A DNA stretch of 34,742 bases from Dehalococcoidia bacterium (GTDB taxonomy: Bacteria; Chloroflexota; Dehalococcoidia; GIF9; AB-539-J10): assembly GCA_021157895.1 (NCBI GenBank), contig JAGGVQ010000014.1, positions 1 through 34,742 of the forward strand, read 5' to 3'. A program made the position numbers and the translations under genes. This document shows, in pieces, positions 24,313-32,261 of the stretch (positions within the stretch are counted from its first letter, which is position 1; every line of letters begins with the position of its first letter). The notes under the pieces are model-generated. The model was not told where the DNA came from. It worked only from the letters and a program-made list of their open reading frames with translations, and ran no database searches.

Positions 24313-24749
24313 GTTTCCTCTTTCAATTCGCTTGCCAGCATTTCTAGGGCGACTATATATCCCTTCCATCCTAGGCCGCTGATTTGCCCTTGAGCTATGG
24401 GAGCAATGACAGATTTAGCCCGCCATTCCTCTCGGCAATAGATGTTGGACAGGTGGACTTCGATGATTGGCAACTGGCTGTCGATCAGAGCATCGCGTAG
24501 AGAAAGGCCATAGTGGGTCAGCGCTCCAGGGTTGATGATTATGCCATCACTGGATCTTGATTGCTCTTGGATGAAATCTATCAGCTTACCCTCGCTGTTA
24601 TTCTGGAAGCTTGCTATCTCTAATCCCAGTTTCTGAGCTTTTTTCCCTAGCAGAGAAGTTATTTGTTCCAGGCTTTTGTCACCATATATCTTGCTATCTC
24701 GTTTTCCCAGCATATTTAAATTTGGCCCGTTAATGATTAAGATTTTCAT
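24309..24749 (-). CDS. aroQ: 3-dehydroquinate dehydratase, type II
   Basis: Dehydrates 3-dehydroquinate in the shikimate pathway; forms dodecamers. The start MKILIINGPNLNMLG is characteristic. Active-site residues Arg17 and Tyr22 (GKRDSKIYG), Asn73, His79 (NPGALTHYG), His99 (EVHLSN), Arg106 and Arg110 are conserved. Length is 146 aa, normal. The listed ORF begins 38 codons earlier inside topA. The ATG at 24749 is preferred: GGGAGAGG lies just upstream and it overlaps the topA stop as ATGA. It adds a fifth shikimate activity to the window, on the opposite strand from the others. Confidence 0.95.
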   Translation of the reverse strand: MKILIINGPNLNMLGKRDSKIYGDKSLEQITSLLGKKAQKLGLEIASFQNNSEGKLIDFIQEQSRSSDGIIINPGALTHYGLSLRDALIDSQLPIIEVHLSNIYCREEWRAKSVIAPIAQGQISGLGWKGYIVALEMLASELKEET

Positions 24750-26884
24750 GTCGTTACCTCTCCCTTTTGTTTGCTGTCTTCTTGCCCTGATAAGCTTGTC
24801 TTGTAATCGCAGTTTAGGCACCTGGCATGGCCCCTCCGGTATTCTACCAGTAATTTGCCGCACTTGGGACAGGGTTGGGGAAGTGGTTTATACCTCGTGG
24901 TGAATTTGCACTGGGGATAGTTGTTGCAACCATAGAATGTTTGCTTTCTCTTATTTCTTCTCTGTACCAGCTCGCCTCCACATAGGAGACAATGGGCCCC
25001 AGTTTTGATAATGAAAGGCAGAGTTGTCTTGCAGTCAGGGTAGCCGCTACATGCTAGGAATTTCCCAAATCTGCCCGTTTTTATCACCATGGAGCGACCA
25101 CATTTCGGGCAAACCTCATCGCTGGGCTTGGAGGTATCAATTCTCTCCACCGAGGCTTCTGCTTGGTGTAGCAATTCCTCAAACACAGGATAGAACTCTT
25201 TTAGGATCGTGTTCCACTCTTCCTTACCCTGGGCTATTTCGTCCAGCTGCTCTTCCATGTGTGCTGTAAAGTTCAGATCAACGATCTTGCGGAAGTTTTT
25301 GCTTATAATGGAGTTGGTAATGAACCCCATTTCACTGGGCAGGAACTTGCCATTTTCCTTATGAACATATTCCCTGTCTTGAATGGTGGAGATGATGGAT
25401 GCATATGTGCTGGGTCGGCCGATGCCTCTCTTTTCCAGGATTTTTACCAGCGTTGCCTCGGTGTAGCGTGGGGGTGGTTGGGTAAAGTGTTGGGTGGGGG
25501 AGATCCCCTGTTGGAGTAGCTCTTGACCTACTTCTACTTCAGGCAGAGTTGTAGGTTCCTTATTCGATTCAATATCGGCGCTCTCGCTATAAAGACTGGT
25601 GAAACCAGGAAACTTCAGTGCTGAGCTGCTAGCTTTCAACAGGTAAACTATATTATCAGGTATTGCCTGTGCCTTTATCTCAATGTTCATGGTGTTGTAG
25701 GAAGCTGCTGCCATCTGGCTGGCCACCATTCGTTTCCATATCAACTCATATAGCTTGAATTGGTTTGAATCCAGGTCTGACCTGATTTGGCTTGGCTCAC
25801 GGTGAATTATGGTAGGGCGAATTGCCTCGTGAGCTTCCTGTGCCCACTTGCCCTTCTTTCTGGCGAAACTGCGTGACTTGGGCGGCAGGAATTCACCTCC
25901 GTATCTTTCCTTGATGTAGTCTCTGGTCTCCACAATGGCGGGCGTTGCCACATGGATGGAATCGGTGCGCATATAGGTGATTAATCCTGTTGGACCCTCG
26001 CCGGCTACTGGTAGGCCTTCAAATAGTTGTTGTGCAATGCGCATAGTTTGCCTAGCGGAAAAGTGTAGTTTTCTCCATGCTTCCTGCTGTAGAGTGCTGG
26101 TGATGAATGGTGGAGATGGTTGGCGAAATGTCTGCCTCGTTTTCGCTGCTATGACGGTATATTTTGCTTGCTCAAGGCAGGCGGCGATTTTGTTTGCTTT
26201 ATCTTGGCTGGAGATTTCTATCCTGGAGCCATCAGCTAGGCCAGTTAATATTGCCGTGAAACTGTCACCTCTCTTTCTTGGGCGAGCCAACTCGACCTCA
26301 ATAACCCAATACTCTGTGGGAAGGAAATCCTGTATCTCTTGTTCGCGATCAACGATTATCTTTACCGCAACTGATTGAACCCTACCAGCGGAAAGTCCTT
26401 TTTGCACCTTGTGCCATAGCAATGGGCTTAATTTGTATCCCACCAGTCGGTCCAGTATCCGCCTGGCCTGTTGCGCATAAACCAGTTTCATATCAATGTC
26501 ACGAGTGTTCTGAAATGCCTGTTTTACTGCCTCGCTGGTTATTTCGTGGAAGATAACGCGGTGAATCGGTGTTTCTCTATCTTTTTTTTGATTGATTACT
26601 TGGCTGAGATGCCATGATATCGCCTCTCCTTCACGGTCGGGATCAGTTGCCAGATAAACAGCGCTGGCATGGTTGGCCAAACTCCTGATTTCCTTGACTA
26701 TCTTTCTTTTTCCTTGGGGAATGCTGTACTTGGGGGAAAAGTTACTGGTATCCACTCCCAGTTGTGATTTGGGAAGGTCGCGCACGTGACCATTTGAAGC
26801 CTTAACATGATAGCTGTGCCCCAGAATCTTGCTCAAGGTTCTAGCTTTAGCTGGGGATTCCACGATAACTAGTTTGGTTGCCAT
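24746..26884 (-). CDS. topA: DNA topoisomerase I
   Basis: Type IA topoisomerase that relaxes negative supercoils. The TOPRIM domain begins KLVIVESPAKARTL and contains TDPDREGEAISWHL. The active-site Tyr lies in ITYMRTDSIHV near residue 303. The C-terminus carries Cys4-type zinc ribbons: CPKCGRSMV with ACSGYPDC, CLLCGGEL with GCNNYPQC, and CPKCGKLL with CLNC, so three modules. Length is 712 aa, normal. The gene starts four bases after dprA, a frequent bacterial gene order. Confidence 0.97.
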   Translation of the reverse strand: MATKLVIVESPAKARTLSKILGHSYHVKASNGHVRDLPKSQLGVDTSNFSPKYSIPQGKRKIVKEIRSLANHASAVYLATDPDREGEAISWHLSQVINQKKDRETPIHRVIFHEITSEAVKQAFQNTRDIDMKLVYAQQARRILDRLVGYKLSPLLWHKVQKGLSAGRVQSVAVKIIVDREQEIQDFLPTEYWVIEVELARPRKRGDSFTAILTGLADGSRIEISSQDKANKIAACLEQAKYTVIAAKTRQTFRQPSPPFITSTLQQEAWRKLHFSARQTMRIAQQLFEGLPVAGEGPTGLITYMRTDSIHVATPAIVETRDYIKERYGGEFLPPKSRSFARKKGKWAQEAHEAIRPTIIHREPSQIRSDLDSNQFKLYELIWKRMVASQMAAASYNTMNIEIKAQAIPDNIVYLLKASSSALKFPGFTSLYSESADIESNKEPTTLPEVEVGQELLQQGISPTQHFTQPPPRYTEATLVKILEKRGIGRPSTYASIISTIQDREYVHKENGKFLPSEMGFITNSIISKNFRKIVDLNFTAHMEEQLDEIAQGKEEWNTILKEFYPVFEELLHQAEASVERIDTSKPSDEVCPKCGRSMVIKTGRFGKFLACSGYPDCKTTLPFIIKTGAHCLLCGGELVQRRNKRKQTFYGCNNYPQCKFTTRYKPLPQPCPKCGKLLVEYRRGHARCLNCDYKTSLSGQEDSKQKGEVTT

Positions 26885-26888
26885 GTGT

Positions 26889-27995
26889 TTATTCTGCTTT
26901 AATGTTATGGGCTAGGACGTAATTCATGTTTCCCGTGTGTTTAACTACCCCTTTTAATTCCAGTATAACTAAGGTACTGCTTACCTCAGACATGGCCAAC
27001 CCACTGAAACGACAGATTGTATCTATGTGGTGTGGTTCACTTCCCAGTTGCTTTATTACTTGGGATTCAATTTCGTTTTCTGGTTGAAACACTTCGGGTT
27101 CACCGGGGTGGCTTATTCCAGTCAGGTTTAATTCCTCTAGGATATCATTTTGGTTGCGGACCAGCTTGGCTCCTTCTTGTATCAATCTGTTAGTTCCTTT
27201 GCTGGTGGGAGAAAAGATGCTGCCGGGGACAGCAAATACTTCTCGATCTTGCTCCAGTGCTTGGAATGAGGTAATCAGGGCTCCGCTTCGTTCTCCTGCT
27301 TCTATAACTAGGACTCCTAGGCTTAAACCACTCATGATGCGATTGCGCAGGGGAAAGTTGCCTGCGCGGGGTCTGACACCTAGAGGATATTCACTTACCA
27401 ATGCTCCATGATCCATGATGGACTGGGCTAATTTAACATTTTCCGCGGGATATACTACATCCAACCCTGAAGCAAATACAGCTATAGTATCTCCCCCTGC
27501 CTTTAAAGTTGCCTTGTGAACTATGGAATCAATCCCCCTCGCCAACCCGCTGACGATAGTGATTCCACTTTGTGTTAATTCAGTTGCTAGCTCCTCAGCA
27601 ACCTGTCGTCCATATATTGTGGGATGCCGTGTTCCAACCACTGCGAGATATGGACCATCCTTGGGCAGCAAATTTCCTCTTACATAAAGCACGACGGGAT
27701 AATCATATATCTCCCTGAGGCGTGGGGGATAGAGGGGATCATCACAGGTAAGTGCAGTGACATTATGTTTTTCCAGCTTTGTTATTTCATCATCCAGGGA
27801 TATCTTGGGGCGTAAATCCAAAATTGCGCTCACGCTGCGCTGGTCTAGTCCTGCCTGTTTTAATTCACCGGCGGAGGCTTGCCAGGCATTCTCCATGTTA
27901 CCGAAAAATTGCTTTATCTGAGAGATTTTAACTCGGCCGATGCCAGGGATTAGGGAGAATCCTACCCAGTATTTTAGTTTATCTGTGCTTGGCAT
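26889..27995 (-). CDS. dprA: DNA-processing protein DprA
   Basis: Binds incoming single-stranded DNA and loads RecA during natural transformation. An N-terminal helix-hairpin-helix part (LIPGIGRVKISQIKQFF) precedes the Rossmann-like domain with VVGTRHPTIYG, IVSGLARGID, FASGLDVVYP, SEYPLGV and FPLRNRIMSGLS. A C-terminal winged-helix-like domain (about residues 300-365) follows. Length is 368 aa. The start overlaps the patatin gene end by 17 bases. DprA is also widespread in bacteria not known to be competent, so competence is not implied. Confidence 0.95.
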   Translation of the reverse strand: MPSTDKLKYWVGFSLIPGIGRVKISQIKQFFGNMENAWQASAGELKQAGLDQRSVSAILDLRPKISLDDEITKLEKHNVTALTCDDPLYPPRLREIYDYPVVLYVRGNLLPKDGPYLAVVGTRHPTIYGRQVAEELATELTQSGITIVSGLARGIDSIVHKATLKAGGDTIAVFASGLDVVYPAENVKLAQSIMDHGALVSEYPLGVRPRAGNFPLRNRIMSGLSLGVLVIEAGERSGALITSFQALEQDREVFAVPGSIFSPTSKGTNRLIQEGAKLVRNQNDILEELNLTGISHPGEPEVFQPENEIESQVIKQLGSEPHHIDTICRFSGLAMSEVSSTLVILELKGVVKHTGNMNYVLAHNIKAE

Positions 27996-28881
27996 GGTGA
28001 TCAGGCAATCCTACCATAGGGCTTGACGGAGGACAATGAAGCAACTGCTGTATTTGTGGCAACATCTCTCTGGCTGCCTGATATCCTTCGTAGATAGATT
28101 TTTCTCCTTTATGAAATGCCAGTGGTCCTATGTGGCTGACATCAGGGGTGATGATTATGTCAGCGGTATCTGTTGCTAACCGGATAAGCTCATATTGCAT
28201 GGCATGAATGGATTGCATTAAAACATGAATTATATTGGGGGCTTCTGGCTCTATAATATTTTGCTTGGCGTGACTTTTGCTTTTGGGCTTTTGTTTGTCT
28301 TCATCTCCCTCTTGTTGAGTTAAAGGTATGACATTTACTGCTATAATAATCTTTGCCCCCATGCTACGTGCGACATTTACGGGCATGGGATTAACTATGC
28401 CTCCGTCAGTCAAGAAACTTTTTCCTTGGCGCACCGGTGTTAGTATCACAGGAAATGCGCTGCTGGCCATTATTGCTTCAATTACCGAACCTTGCTGGAT
28501 GATAACCTCTTCCATGGTGTGCACGTCGGTAGCTACCACGGCGAGAGGGATTTGAAGTTCATCGAATTGTATATTTCCGATGATAGATGTGAGGAAATCT
28601 TTTATTTTGTTGCCTTGAATCAAGCCTTTTCTTGCCAGCAGAAGGTTTATCTGAGCCCAGTGAGCCATATCTCTCCAGTGTATTTCCGTGGCTATTTTTT
28701 TCAGAGGAGCCAGCTGCCTATCTTTGGCGTAGCAGGCACCGATAATTGCCCCTATGCTTGTGCCAGCTATCATGTCAACGGGAATGTTTTCTTCCTCCAG
28801 CGCTTGCAATACTCCGATATGGGCCAAACCACGAGCAGCCCCGCCACTTAAAGTCAAGCCAACCTTTGGTATTTTGTACAT
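27979..28881 (-). CDS. patatin-like phospholipase (RssA-type)
   Basis: Serine acyl hydrolase with a Ser-Asp dyad. The oxyanion-hole loop is LSGGAARG, the nucleophile Ser42 lies in GTSIG, and Asp159 lies in DGGIVNPMP. Length is 300 aa. No signal peptide is seen. A linker rich in Lys and Gln (QQEGDEDKQKPKSKSHAKQN) sits near residue 205 and looks disordered. Substrate is likely a membrane lipid or acyl ester. It starts eight bases after the racemase gene. Confidence 0.92.
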   Translation of the reverse strand: MYKIPKVGLTLSGGAARGLAHIGVLQALEEENIPVDMIAGTSIGAIIGACYAKDRQLAPLKKIATEIHWRDMAHWAQINLLLARKGLIQGNKIKDFLTSIIGNIQFDELQIPLAVVATDVHTMEEVIIQQGSVIEAIMASSAFPVILTPVRQGKSFLTDGGIVNPMPVNVARSMGAKIIIAVNVIPLTQQEGDEDKQKPKSKSHAKQNIIEPEAPNIIHVLMQSIHAMQYELIRLATDTADIIITPDVSHIGPLAFHKGEKSIYEGYQAAREMLPQIQQLLHCPPSSPMVGLPDHHAKHR

Positions 28882-28889
28882 ACTGGTTT

Positions 28890-29585
28890 TTACTTTTCCA
28901 GGGCGCAGTCCACAGCTGCTTCAGCATGAATTCTTGTGGTGTCTAATAGCGGAATGGAGCAATCATCTTGCTTTATCAACAGTGACAACTCGGTACACCC
29001 TAGTATGATTCCCTGCGCGTTTTTATTGCCGAGCCTGGTGATGATTTTCTTTAGCATTTCTTTGGAGGAAACCTTTATCTTTCCCAGACACAGCTCGTGG
29101 TAAATGATGTTATGAACCTTGATGCGGTCTGCTTCATTGGGGGTGACCACGCCTATTTTATGCTTGTTGATTAAGCGTCCCTTGTAAAAATTATTTTCCA
29201 TAGTGAATCTGGTGCCCAGCAGTCCCACATTTGTGAATCCCAGAGAGTTAATCTTGTTGGCTACGGCATCGATAATATGCAGTAATGGAATGTTGATGCT
29301 GTTGGCGATATCATCTGCCATCATGTGCATGGTGTTGGTGCATATCAAGATAAGGTTAGCTCCACTTTTTTCTATACTCTGTGCGGCATGAATCATTAGT
29401 TTGGTAGCATCTTCCCAGTTATCCTGATGTTGCATCTCCTCGATCTCGGCGAAGTCAACACTGTATAGCACAATTTTAGCTGAGTGCAGTCCCCCCAGCT
29501 TCTTTGCTACTGTCTCATTTATGACCTGGTAGTATTTTGCTGTTGATTGCCAGCCCATACCACCGATGAGGCCAATTATTTTCAT
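28890..29585 (-). CDS. aspartate/glutamate racemase family protein
   Basis: Cofactor-independent amino-acid racemase with two catalytic Cys: Cys82 in ICTNTMH and Cys197 in LGCTELSLL. The N-terminal signature IGLIGGMGWQSTAKYY is typical of the aspartate racemase/YgeA branch rather than glutamate racemase MurI. Length is 231 aa. D-aspartate or a broader range of D-amino acids could be produced for peptidoglycan or other uses. It is the first gene of the - strand block; a TATAAT box lies only seven bases before its ATG. Confidence 0.88.
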   Translation of the reverse strand: MKIIGLIGGMGWQSTAKYYQVINETVAKKLGGLHSAKIVLYSVDFAEIEEMQHQDNWEDATKLMIHAAQSIEKSGANLILICTNTMHMMADDIANSINIPLLHIIDAVANKINSLGFTNVGLLGTRFTMENNFYKGRLINKHKIGVVTPNEADRIKVHNIIYHELCLGKIKVSSKEMLKKIITRLGNKNAQGIILGCTELSLLIKQDDCSIPLLDTTRIHAEAAVDCALEK

Positions 29586-29592
29586 ACCTGCT

Positions 29593-29598
29593 ATTATA
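29593..29598 (-). promoter_or_regulatory. candidate -10 box for the racemase-to-HAD operon
   Basis: On the - strand a perfect TATAAT ends seven bases before the racemase ATG. No good -35 hexamer is seen (only AAAACA at 18-bp spacing). If used, transcription would start at or next to the ATG, giving a leaderless message. Confidence 0.35.
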
Positions 29599-29776
29599 AT
29601 ACTTTAGTTTGGTGGCTGTTTTTTCATAATACCTTGGGGTATGTAGGTTTCTGGGTTTTTCACATGACGGCAATTTTGTTGTCACTATACGCAGGATGGC
29701 GTTACAACAAGATTTTCCGGGCAGACAAAAATACTTGCCACAAGAGGTTAATCAGCGCCCTTATTTGTGCTTTAAA

Positions 29777-29866
29777 TGGCGGAGAGAGTGGGATTCGAAC
29801 CCACGGTCGCCAAAAGGCGACACACGCTCTCCAGGCGTGCCTGTTCAGCCACTCCAGCATCTCTCC
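29777..29866 (-). tRNA. tRNA-Ser (anticodon GGA)
   Basis: On the - strand the sequence folds as a class II tRNA. The acceptor arm is GGAGAGA pairing with TCTCTCC. The anticodon loop CTGGAGA is held by the stem CACGC/GCGTG. The long variable arm is GTCGCC-TTTT-GGCGAC, and GGTTCGAATCC forms the T-loop. The discriminator is G, followed by an encoded CCA at 29777-29779. It reads UCC and UCU codons. Confidence 0.96.
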
Positions 29867-29980
29867 TTTGTTTATGGCTACCCCTGCTTGGGCAATGCCA
29901 AATAGTGCAGGTTGCCTGTTTTATAACATACTTTCAGGAAATTTTCGATTGCTAACTTTCTACTTCGCATATAACTAAAC

Positions 29981-30068
29981 TGGCGGAGAGGGTGGGATTT
30001 GAACCCACGGCCCCTTTCGGAGCACCGCTTTTCGAGAACGGCACCATAGTCCACTCGGTCACCTCTCC
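29981..30068 (-). tRNA. tRNA-Ser (anticodon CGA)
   Basis: Second class II tRNA on the - strand. The acceptor arm is GGAGAGG with CCTCTCC. The anticodon loop CTCGAAA is in the stem CCGTT/AGCGG, and the variable arm is GCTCC-GAAA-GGGGC. The T-loop is GGTTCAAATCC, then discriminator G and encoded CCA. It reads UCG. It lies 114 bases from the other tRNA-Ser, probably in the same transcript. Confidence 0.96.
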
Positions 30069-30162
30069 CGCGATGAGTTGAGATTATACCATACGTGCAC
30101 TTTCAGTCTGCTCTTTATGGTTGTTTCTTCATGTAGTAATATGACTGCTACGGAGATGATCC

Positions 30163-31167
30163 TTGATTTGGCTTAAATTTGCTCTTTGCGTAGCCATTAT
30201 TTTGTTTGCCGGCACTCATCTGACTCAGTATGCAGATGTTATCGCGGAGAGAACTGGGTTAGGGCGTATACGGGCTGGGTTGGTTCTTCTGGCGCTTGTT
30301 ACTGCTATGCCCGAAATAGTAACTGGGTTCAGTTCCGTTCTCTTGGTTGACTTGCCTGACTTATCTGCGGGCACCCTTGTGGGTAGCTGCTCTTTCAATC
30401 TTGCAATACTGGCGGTGCTGGATATTCTTCATAAGCATACTCCAGTTTTGACCGTTGTCAGTTCCAGACAGGTGTTGTTGGCTGGGTGGGGGGCATTACT
30501 ACTTGCTACAACTGTGGGAGGTATCATTCTAGCCGGCCAGCTTCCATCTTTGTTTGCAGGATGGATAAGTATAGCCAGTATCATTGTTGTAGTGTTGTAC
30601 ATGATTGGCGTGAAACAGATATTTGTCTCTGATTACGAACACCAGTTGCCCCTTGAGCCTGTCACTGTTCTTGCTCATGATGATATTTCTATGAGGGGGG
30701 TATATTTCAGGTTTGCGCTAGCAGCAGCGGGAGTTGTTGGTGCTGGAATATGGTTGTCATTTATTGGTGATGCGATTGTGGTGGCTACTGGTTGGCATGC
30801 TAGCTTCGTTGGCAGTTTGTTCTTGGCCATCACGACATCGATGCCGGAGCTGGTGGTTGCTATAAGTGCTTTGCGCATAGGGGCAGTTGATATGGCGGTG
30901 GCTGATGTGCTTGGAGCTAATATGCTTGATATTGCAATGCTGGGTCCGATTGACGTAGCCTATCTCCGGGGCTCGTTGTTCTCTGCGGTAGCGAGCTACC
31001 ATATTTTCACTGCCAGTGCGGCGTTGATCATGAGTCTGCTTGTTATCGCTGGAATCAAGTTACCGAGGCAACATAAGATTTATGGCGTTGCCAGCTGGTA
31101 TACACCAGTGTTACTTGCCTTGTTCGTAATTGGTTCATATTTGCTATTTCAGGCTAGCTCGGGATAA
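30163..31167 (+). CDS. Ca2+/cation antiporter-like membrane protein
   Basis: Integral membrane protein of about ten hydrophobic spans in two homologous halves, as in the Na+/Ca2+ exchanger superfamily. The two alpha-repeats are TAMPEIVTGFSS with GSCSFNLAIL, and TTSMPELVVAIS with GANMLDIAML. Family members usually have GTSxPE and GSNxxN in both repeats. Here the Pro-Glu pairs are kept, but the Gly of the first motif is changed and the second Asn of repeat two is Asp, so ion selectivity may differ. Length is 334 aa. It starts with TTG, seven bases after GGAG. It stands alone between tRNA genes. Confidence 0.8.
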   Translation: MIWLKFALCVAIILFAGTHLTQYADVIAERTGLGRIRAGLVLLALVTAMPEIVTGFSSVLLVDLPDLSAGTLVGSCSFNLAILAVLDILHKHTPVLTVVSSRQVLLAGWGALLLATTVGGIILAGQLPSLFAGWISIASIIVVVLYMIGVKQIFVSDYEHQLPLEPVTVLAHDDISMRGVYFRFALAAAGVVGAGIWLSFIGDAIVVATGWHASFVGSLFLAITTSMPELVVAISALRIGAVDMAVADVLGANMLDIAMLGPIDVAYLRGSLFSAVASYHIFTASAALIMSLLVIAGIKLPRQHKIYGVASWYTPVLLALFVIGSYLLFQASSG

Positions 31168-31230
31168 GAGCGGGTTATTTATTTTCCTGCTTTGACCCTC
31201 TTGATAGCCTGATGCTATTATTGCTTATCT

Positions 31231-31302
31231 GCCCCTGTAGCTCAGAGGATAGAGCGCTGGCCTCCGGAGCCAGGTGCAAGGGTTCGAATCCCTTCAGGGG
31301 TA
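31231..31302 (+). tRNA. tRNA-Arg (anticodon CCG)
   Basis: Cloverleaf with acceptor GCCCCTG/CAGGGGT, D-arm GCTC/GAGC, and anticodon stem CTGGC/GCCAG around CTCCGGA. The T-arm is AAGGG/CCCTT around TTCGAAT. The discriminator is A. The acceptor closes with a G1-U72 wobble, and CCA is not encoded, unlike the other three tRNAs here. It reads CGG. Confidence 0.95.
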
Positions 31303-31337
31303 TATCTTGAGAGACTTGTTTATACTGTTGGGATAAA

Positions 31338-31365
31338 TTAGAATTGGCGAATATTTTACTATAAT
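31338..31365 (+). promoter_or_regulatory. candidate sigma70-type promoter of the por operon
   Basis: A perfect TATAAT at 31360-31365 lies 41 bases before the porG start. A poor -35 match, TTAGAA, is placed 16 bases upstream. The region between tRNA-Arg and porG holds no other gene. Confidence 0.45.
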
Positions 31366-31406
31366 AGACTAAATCGTAATCACGGGATGTCTTGAGCAGG
31401 TGATAG

Positions 31407-31967
31407 TTGGATAGTAAGTTAATTGAGGTGCGGTGGCATGGGAGGGGTGGCTTGGGAGCCGTAACCTCGGCGGAGTTGATTGCCCGTGCGGCGATAGCTG
31501 AGGGGAAATATGCCCAGTCGTTCCCAAGCTTTGGTCCAGAGAGGAGAGGTGCTCCACTCCAAGCTTTTTTGAGAATAAGTGATGAGTTCATCAGGCTAAG
31601 AACAAACATTTATACACCTGATGTTGTAGTAATTATTGATCCTACCCTGCTCCGTGCGACTGACGTAACGTCAGGCCTCAAGGTAGATGGTAAGATTATA
31701 ATAAATTCTAAGAAGACACCTGGGGAGATAAAGTCCGAGTTTGGCTACAATTGGACTTTAGCTGTTGTTGATGCCACCACCATAGCCAGAGAAACAATAC
31801 GGTTACCCATCACGAATACAGCGATGATTGGCGCCTTTCTGAGAGTTGTTGATGTAGTTAAGCTGGATTCTCTGGTCGAGCAGTTGCATGAGAGATTTGG
31901 CTCTCGGGCTGGGGGTAACATTGATGCTCTGAAGAGAGCTTATGATGAAGTTGCAATCATGGAGTAA
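31407..31967 (+). CDS. porG: pyruvate:ferredoxin oxidoreductase, gamma subunit
   Basis: Gamma subunit of a four-subunit 2-oxoacid:ferredoxin oxidoreductase, which oxidises (or, in reverse, makes) pyruvate with CoA and ferredoxin. The start VRWHGRGGLGAVTSAELIA and the block SFPSFGPERRGAP are typical of the gamma family. Length is 186 aa. The TTG start has AGGTGA upstream. The order gamma-delta-alpha-beta matches archaeal and deep-branching bacterial enzymes. The TPP subunit downstream favours pyruvate over branched-chain 2-oxoacids, but VOR-type use is not excluded. Confidence 0.9.
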   Translation: MDSKLIEVRWHGRGGLGAVTSAELIARAAIAEGKYAQSFPSFGPERRGAPLQAFLRISDEFIRLRTNIYTPDVVVIIDPTLLRATDVTSGLKVDGKIIINSKKTPGEIKSEFGYNWTLAVVDATTIARETIRLPITNTAMIGAFLRVVDVVKLDSLVEQLHERFGSRAGGNIDALKRAYDEVAIME

Positions 31968-31970
31968 TTT

Positions 31971-32261
31971 ATGGCGAAAAAACTAACCTGGAGAGATCTG
32001 GAAGTTGGCAATATAGTGACTGAGCCAGGGAACAGTGCTGAGCGTAGTACCGGTGACTGGAGGACAGAAAGGCCTGTTTTTGATAAGAGTATATGCATTA
32101 AATGTGGTTTGTGCTGGCTTCATTGTCCTGATTCAGCCATAAAGATTCTTGATGATGGTTATTATGATGTTGACTTATTTTATTGCAAGGGATGCGGTAT
32201 CTGTGAAAGTGTTTGTCCCAAGAAGGGAGCTATTGTTATGGTAGAGGAAGAGGAGAAATGA
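31971..32261 (+). CDS. porD: pyruvate:ferredoxin oxidoreductase, delta subunit (2[4Fe-4S] ferredoxin)
   Basis: Small iron-sulfur subunit that passes electrons from the catalytic subunits to ferredoxin. It has two Cys4 motifs, CIKCGLCWLHCP and CKGCGICESVCP, for two [4Fe-4S] clusters. Length is 96 aa. ATG begins three bases after porG. Its TGA overlaps the porA ATG as ATGA. Confidence 0.93.
   Translation: MAKKLTWRDLEVGNIVTEPGNSAERSTGDWRTERPVFDKSICIKCGLCWLHCPDSAIKILDDGYYDVDLFYCKGCGICESVCPKKGAIVMVEEEEK

Noticed and set aside
24309-24863. Tyr104 in AroQ (SNIYCREEWR) as a lost catalytic residue
   Set aside because: The catalytic His of type II dehydroquinases corresponds to the His of EVHLSN (His99 here), which is present. 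The Tyr is at a variable site.
29696-29905. + strand ORF of 69 aa
   Set aside because: Also antisense to tRNA-Ser (WDSNPRSPKGD artefact) with no ribosome binding site.
29547-29978. + strand ORF of 143 aa
   Set aside because: It runs antisense through tRNA-Ser(GGA). The peptide piece ESGIRTHGRQ is the familiar artefact of translating a tRNA gene backwards.
31167-31230. Terminator after the antiporter gene (ATAGC-CTGAT-GCTAT and a bulged AAGAG/CTCTT stem)
   Set aside because: The stems are short or bulged, and no clear T-run follows.
31175-31609. - strand ORF of 144 aa
   Set aside because: It crosses tRNA-Arg and porG in antisense; peptide LKGFEPLHLAPEAS is a tRNA-derived artefact.
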